Shown piece by piece: positions 53,018 to 56,697 of a DNA stretch of 56,697 nucleotides (positions within the stretch are counted from its first letter, which is position 1; each line of letters opens with the position of its first letter). The notes under the pieces are model-generated. The model had not been told where the DNA came from. It searched no databases and worked only from the letters and a program-made list of their open reading frames with translations. The DNA comes from Betaproteobacteria bacterium. GTDB lineage: Bacteria > Pseudomonadota > Gammaproteobacteria > Burkholderiales > SG8-39. The translations under genes and the position numbers were made by a program. The DNA lies in the NCBI GenBank assembly GCA_005884455.1, contig VBCH01000212.1, positions 1 to 56,697 of the forward strand. The letters run 5' to 3'.

Positions 53018-53602
53018 TCAGACCGGCGCTTGCACCAGCCGCGCGACCAGGGGCGCGAGGTTATCGAGCAGGATCAGCGCGATTTGCGCCAGGACCAGCA
53101 CGAAGATCGGCGAGAGATCCACATTGCCGATAGGAGGGATGAAGCGCCGGAAGATCGTATAGAAGGGGCGGGTGAGTGCGTCCAGGACCGGTGCGATCGG
53201 CACCTGAGGATTGAACCAGCTGAACAGGACCTGAATGAGCACCACGCCGATCAGCAGGTAGAGCGAGGCCTGCAGCAGGCCGATCGCCGCCAGTCCGAAG
53301 ACCAGCCCCGTGGCGGTCCCGGGAGTGCTCGCCAGGTTCGTTCCGCGCACCCACAGAAGCAAGGTCAGCATGAACGCCTGCGCGAGCCAGGCGAGGAGGA
53401 AGGTCGCGAGATCGAATCCCATGAGACCGGGAATCACGCGCCGCGCCGGAAGCACGATCCAGTTGGTGAGGGCGGTGACGAGCTGGCCCACCGGGTTGCG
53501 AAACGGTGCCCGCAAGGCCTGCATGTAGAAGCGCAAAAGCAGCGTATAGACGAGGAGACTGAACGCGGTCTGGATCAGCAGGTTGGCGATCTGGCTGAAC
53601 AT
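53018..53602 (-). CDS. YggT-family membrane protein
   Basis: This 194-residue protein has two YGGT repeats, each with a pair of membrane helices; the motif NWIVLPARRVIPG occurs in the first and FSWFNPQVPIAPVLDALTRP in the second. YggT is implicated in osmotic stress in E. coli; biochemical role unknown. It follows proC on the minus strand by 13 bp and converges with pyrC'. The ATG at 53602 gives the normal length; the longer frame belongs to the proC end. Confidence 0.9.
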   Translation of the reverse strand: MFSQIANLLIQTAFSLLVYTLLLRFYMQALRAPFRNPVGQLVTALTNWIVLPARRVIPGLMGFDLATFLLAWLAQAFMLTLLLWVRGTNLASTPGTATGLVFGLAAIGLLQASLYLLIGVVLIQVLFSWFNPQVPIAPVLDALTRPFYTIFRRFIPPIGNVDLSPIFVLVLAQIALILLDNLAPLVARLVQAPV

Positions 53603-53615
53603 CGCGCCCCCGGTG

Positions 53616-54431
53616 TCATTCCTTGCCCAGTTCCTCGCCCAGCTCCTTGCCGCGTTCGTTGGCGGCACGGATCGCGCGGATGATCGCTTCCTTCACCTCG
53701 TCCTTGGCCATGCTTGCCAGCGCCCGCTCGGTCGTGCCCCCCTTGGAGGTCACCCGTTCGCGCAGCACGGCAACCGGATCGGGACTGCTCGAAGCGAGCC
53801 TGGCCGCGCCGGTGAAGGTGTTCAATACGAGCTGGTGCGCGATCTGTACCGGGAGTCCCAGCTCCCGCGCTGCGTCCTCGACCGCCTCGATGAAGTAGAA
53901 CACGTACGCCGGACCGCTTCCAGAGATCGCGGTCACGGCGTCCATCTGCGACTCGTCGGTGATCCAGACGGTTGCGCCCACCGCGCCGAGGATGGTCTCG
54001 GTCCGCTCGCGGTCCTCGCGGGTGACCGCCTTGGAGAACGGAAAGAGCCCCGCGACGCCTTCGCCGATCATCGCCGGCGTATTGGGCATGGCGCGGACCA
54101 GACGCGTGTGTCCCTTCAGCCACTTCGAGAGGTTGGCCAGACGCACGCCCGCGGCGATGCTGATGACGAGATTGGCGTTGTCCGCGATCCCGGATTTGGC
54201 TGCCGCCTCGCGCAGGTGTTGGGGCTTCACCGCGAACACCACGACGTCGTTCGCCCGCACCGCGTCCTTGGGCTTGTCGACGCTGGTGACCCCGTACTTG
54301 TCCACGAGTTTGCGGCGGGCCTCGGCGCTGATCTCGACCACGCGGATATCCTGCAACGGGAAGTCCTTGCGAAGAAGTCCGCCGATAAGCGCGTCGGCCA
54401 TGTTACCGCCGCCGATGAACGTGATTCTCAT
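53616..54431 (-). CDS. proC: Pyrroline-5-carboxylate reductase
   Basis: This 271-residue enzyme performs the last step of proline synthesis with NAD(P)H. It has an N-terminal Rossmann fold with MRITFIGGGNMADALIGGLL, FAVKPQHLREA, MPNTPAMIGEGVAGL, and the C-terminal substrate-binding AISGSGPAYVFYFIEA and VTSKGGTTERALASM. It lies 7 bp downstream of yggS and 13 bp ahead of yggT on the minus strand; this order is standard in betaproteobacteria. Confidence 0.96.
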   Translation of the reverse strand: MRITFIGGGNMADALIGGLLRKDFPLQDIRVVEISAEARRKLVDKYGVTSVDKPKDAVRANDVVVFAVKPQHLREAAAKSGIADNANLVISIAAGVRLANLSKWLKGHTRLVRAMPNTPAMIGEGVAGLFPFSKAVTREDRERTETILGAVGATVWITDESQMDAVTAISGSGPAYVFYFIEAVEDAARELGLPVQIAHQLVLNTFTGAARLASSSPDPVAVLRERVTSKGGTTERALASMAKDEVKEAIIRAIRAANERGKELGEELGKE

Positions 54432-54438
54432 GACAGGC

Positions 54439-55125
54439 TCAGCCTCGCCTTTCTCCAAAAATCGCCGTGCCCACCCGCACCAAGGTCGCGCCTTCGGCGA
54501 TCGCCGCCTCGAGGTCCGCCGACATACCCATCGAGAGCGTATCCATCGCAAAGCCGTCGCGATTCAGCCGGTCGCGCAACTCGCGCAGCTGCCCGAATCG
54601 GCGGCGCTGCAGTGCCTCGTCGGGTGTCGGCTCGGGCACCGCCATGAGACCGCGCAGCTTTAGGCGCGGCAACACCGCCACCTGCTCGGCGAGCTGCGCC
54701 GCTTCCGATGGGGCGACGCCGCCCTTGGTCGCCTCGCCCGACACGTTCACCTGGATGCAGACCTGCAGCTCGCTTCGCCCGGGGCCGCGCGCTTCCGCGA
54801 GCCGCGCGGCGATTTTCGCACGGTCGATCGAGTGCACCCAGTCGAAGCCCTCGGCGATCGTGCGCGTCTTGTTGCTCTGAATCGGACCGATGAAGTGCCA
54901 GGTGAGCCCGAGCGCGGAGAGCTCGCGGATCTTTTCGATGCCCTCCTGAGCGTAGTTCTCGCCGAAATCGCGCAATCCCTCTTGCGCCGCCTCGCGCACG
55001 GCTTCCGGCGGAAACGTCTTGCTCACCGCCAGCAATCGCACCGATCGGGGGGGCCTGCCCGCCGCCCGCGTAGCGGATTCGATGCGCTGCCTCACGGCTT
55101 GCAAGTTCAAGGGTATTGAGGACAT
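54439..55125 (-). CDS. yggS: PLP-homeostasis protein YggS/PLPBP
   Basis: This 228-residue alanine-racemase-fold protein binds PLP without known catalysis and keeps free PLP and amino-acid levels balanced. The PLP lysine lies in RLLAVSKTFPPEAV (about residue 36). Other blocks are FGENYAQEGIEKI, WHFIGPIQSNKTR, VNVSGEATKGGV and LSMGMSADLEAAIAEGATLV. Divergent from pilT, with 107 bp between the starts. Confidence 0.95.
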   Translation of the reverse strand: MSSIPLNLQAVRQRIESATRAAGRPPRSVRLLAVSKTFPPEAVREAAQEGLRDFGENYAQEGIEKIRELSALGLTWHFIGPIQSNKTRTIAEGFDWVHSIDRAKIAARLAEARGPGRSELQVCIQVNVSGEATKGGVAPSEAAQLAEQVAVLPRLKLRGLMAVPEPTPDEALQRRRFGQLRELRDRLNRDGFAMDTLSMGMSADLEAAIAEGATLVRVGTAIFGERRG

Positions 55126-55232
55126 AATCAGCGCGTCGATGCGAGCGCGGCGGACCTGAAAACTCTCGCTCTTTCATCTGCTTAGGCCCTTGCTTCGGAT
55201 TCCGTTCGGGCCTCACGTTGAAGGGGATTATA

Positions 55233-56276
55233 GTGGATATCTCGGAACTCCTAGCCTTCGTCGTCAAGAACAAGGCCTCCGACCTGCACCTGTCCTCGGG
55301 TCTGCCGCCCATGATCCGCGTGCACGGCGACATCCGGCGCATCAACCTGCCGGCGATGGAGCACAAGGACGTGCACGGGATGATCTACGACATCATGAAC
55401 GACGGTCAAAGGAAGCACTACGAGGAGAACCTCGAGTGCGATTTCTCCTTCGCGATACCAGGCCTCGCGCGCTTTCGCGTTAACGCCTTCGTGCAGAACC
55501 GCGGGGCGGCGGCGGTGATGCGCACGATCCCCTCGAAGATCCTGTCGCTCGAGGAGCTGAGGACACCAAAGATCTTCACCGAGATCGTCGATCAGCCGCG
55601 CGGCATCGTCCTCGTGACCGGTCCCACGGGTTCGGGCAAGTCCACGACGCTCGCCGCCATGGTCAACCAGATCAACGACAACGAACAGGGCCACATCCTC
55701 ACCATCGAGGACCCGATCGAGTTCGTGCACGAGTCGAAGAAGTGCCTGATCAACCAGCGCGAGGTCGGACCGCACACGCTGTCGTTCGCCAACGCCTTGC
55801 GCAGCGCGCTGCGCGAGGACCCGGACGTGATCCTCGTGGGCGAGATGCGCGACCTCGAGACCATCCGCCTGGCGCTGACCGGCGCCGAAACCGGACACCT
55901 CGTGTTCGGCACGCTGCATACGAGTTCCGCGGCGAAAACCATCGACCGCATTGTGGACGTGTTTCCGGCGGCCGAGAAGGAGATGATCCGCGCGATGATC
56001 TCCGAGTCGATTCGCGCGATCATCGCCCAGACGCTTTGCAAGACCAAGGACGGCGGAGGCCGGGTCGCCGCGCACGAGATCATGATCGGCACGCCCGCGA
56101 TCCGCAACCTCATCCGCGAGAACAAGGTTGCGCAGATGTACTCCGCCATCCAGACGGGGCAGCAATTTGGCATGCAGACCCTCGACCAGAACCTGCAGGA
56201 ACTGGTGAGGCGCAACGTCATCTCCTCGGCCGAGGCGCGCGGCAAGGCCGCGAACAAGGACAATTTCCCAGGCTGA
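55233..56276 (+). CDS. pilT: Pilus retraction ATPase PilT
   Basis: This 347-residue hexameric ATPase drives pilus retraction. It opens VDISELLAFVVKNKASDLHL and carries the Walker A GPTGSGKSTT (about 131-140), the Asp box in TIEDPIEFVHES, Walker B DVILVGEMRDLETI, the His box GHLVFGTLHTSSA and the PilT-specific AIRNLIRE motif near residue 288. GTG at 55233 is preferred, six bases after AAGGGG and matching the family start; TTG at 55218 is a longer alternative. The Chp cluster at 39846-48746 should act on this motor. Confidence 0.95.
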   Translation: MDISELLAFVVKNKASDLHLSSGLPPMIRVHGDIRRINLPAMEHKDVHGMIYDIMNDGQRKHYEENLECDFSFAIPGLARFRVNAFVQNRGAAAVMRTIPSKILSLEELRTPKIFTEIVDQPRGIVLVTGPTGSGKSTTLAAMVNQINDNEQGHILTIEDPIEFVHESKKCLINQREVGPHTLSFANALRSALREDPDVILVGEMRDLETIRLALTGAETGHLVFGTLHTSSAAKTIDRIVDVFPAAEKEMIRAMISESIRAIIAQTLCKTKDGGGRVAAHEIMIGTPAIRNLIRENKVAQMYSAIQTGQQFGMQTLDQNLQELVRRNVISSAEARGKAANKDNFPG

Positions 56277-56277
56277 C
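56260..56277 (+). repeat. Imperfect direct repeat, left copy (pilT end)
   Basis: ACAATTTCCCAGGCTGAC at the pilT 3' end recurs as ACAATTTCCCGGGCTAAC at 56359-56376, 16 of 18 bases identical and 99 bp apart. The left copy covers the pilT stop; the right copy lies in the intergenic leader of pilU. Confidence 0.6.
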
Positions 56278-56281
56278 GTGA

Positions 56282-56311
56282 GTTAGCCTGGACATTGCGG
56301 CGTAGGCTAAC
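56282..56311 (+). repeat. Inverted repeat after pilT
   Basis: GTTAGCCT (56282-56289) and AGGCTAAC (56304-56311) are perfect 8-bp arms with a 14-nt loop starting six bases beyond the pilT stop. It can form a hairpin that partly separates pilT from pilU. Confidence 0.55.
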
Positions 56312-56330
56312 TTAGGCTAGCCGGAGCTAA

Positions 56331-56347
56331 GGCTCGCTAGGCGAGCC
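56331..56347 (+). repeat. Hairpin in the pilT-pilU spacer
   Basis: GGCTCGC (56331-56337) and GCGAGCC (56341-56347) pair perfectly around a 3-nt TAG loop. With the neighbouring inverted repeat it makes the 130-bp pilT-pilU gap unusually structured. No T-run follows. Confidence 0.55.
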
Positions 56348-56358
56348 CGGCCAAAGCC

Positions 56359-56376
56359 ACAATTTCCCGGGCTAAC
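56359..56376 (+). repeat. Imperfect direct repeat, right copy (pilU leader)
   Basis: Second copy of the 18-bp repeat found at 56260-56277 (16/18 identical). It lies 31 bp upstream of the pilU ATG. Confidence 0.6.
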
Positions 56377-56406
56377 TTCCCGGCTTAAGGCTTCAGAAAG
56401 GCGAAT

Positions 56407-56697
56407 ATGGAACGCGAACAGGCAATCAAATTCATGTACGACCTGCTTCGGCTGATGGTGACGAGGAAAGCCTCGGACCTCTTCGTCACCGTGGGCTTTC
56501 CCCCGGCGATCAAGATCGACGGCAAGATGACGCCCGTCTCGAACCAGCCGCTCACCGCAGCGCACACCGTGGACCTCGCCCGCGCGATCATGAACGACAG
56601 GCAGGCCGCCGAGTTCGAATCGAGCAAGGAGTGCAACTTCGCGATCAATCCCGCAGGCATCGGGCGGTTCCGCGTCAACGCCTTCGTCCAGCAGGCG
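56407..56697 (+). CDS. pilU: Pilus retraction ATPase PilU, 5' part only
   Basis: The first 97 codons of a second PilT-type ATPase run off the right edge. The start MEREQAIKFMYDLLRLMVTR and the block KASDLFVTVGFPPAIKIDGK match PilU rather than PilT. The N-terminal PAS-like domain ends with GIGRFRVNAFVQQA. PilU is a second retraction motor that assists PilT under load. The Walker motifs lie outside the window. It is separated from pilT by 130 bp that contain two hairpins and an imperfect direct repeat. Confidence 0.92.
   Translation, partial: MEREQAIKFMYDLLRLMVTRKASDLFVTVGFPPAIKIDGKMTPVSNQPLTAAHTVDLARAIMNDRQAAEFESSKECNFAINPAGIGRFRVNAFVQQA

Overview
The window is a high-GC, densely packed stretch of chromosome from what is most likely a betaproteobacterium (Burkholderiales/Nitrosomonadales-like, probably uncultured). 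The clues are Bug/TctC-type solute-binding proteins, a Chp-type pilus chemosensory cluster in the order pilG-pilH-pilI-pilJ-pilL, prmA followed by a DUF3426 zinc-ribbon membrane gene, accB-accC next to a type II dehydroquinase, and the yqgE-ruvX-pyrR-pyrB-pyrC' and proC-yggS-pilT-pilU neighbourhoods. No rRNA, tRNA, CRISPR array, insertion sequence or prophage was recognised.

Positions 1 to about 18,900 are accessory or metabolic. They hold the 5' end of an outer-membrane beta-barrel gene, a 34-codon relic of an ABC-F ATPase gene, and a MazE/MazF-type toxin-antitoxin pair. Next come a minus-strand run (DoxX-like, SDR, dienelactone-hydrolase-like, Tat-type amidohydrolase) opposite an alpha/beta hydrolase, and a plus-strand trio (LTA-synthase-like phosphotransferase, Asp-box sialidase-like protein, small membrane protein) that looks like an envelope-glycan module. 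Three solute-binding proteins without a permease follow, then a glutaredoxin-DinB fusion with a metallo-beta-lactamase-fold enzyme, Pcm, a degenerate DegP-like protein, a dihydroxyphthalate-decarboxylase-like protein, a split TPP-dependent decarboxylase and a GST.

Positions 18,900 to 39,600 are mostly housekeeping: apaH, a lysophospholipid acyltransferase, a PfkB kinase, prmA, accB-accC, aroQ, mpl, a YqiA-type esterase, an RNase II-type nuclease, a TonB-type protein, mtgA, an Atg22/UMF1-type transporter, mgtE, hemL, thiE, thiD and rubredoxin. An enolase-superfamily gene interrupts this block.

Positions 39,600 to the end are dominated by twitching motility and pyrimidine synthesis. The five-gene Chp cluster encodes receptor (PilJ), CheW (PilI), multi-Hpt kinase (PilL) and two CheY-like outputs (PilG, PilH). 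It is followed by yqgE, ruvX and a pyr operon whose dihydroorotase-like member has lost its metal-binding HxH motif and which carries an embedded cupin. Then come yggT-proC-yggS and, divergently, pilT and the start of pilU. PilT/PilU are the retraction ATPases of the machine that the Chp cluster controls.

No single region is convincingly a new defence or mobile system. The most promising leads are the LtaS-like/sialidase-like/membrane trio, the glutaredoxin-DinB fusion coupled to an MBL enzyme, two proteins that keep their fold but have lost catalytic residues (SDR and DegP-like), and a possibly leaderless mazEF operon with a palindrome over its start codon.
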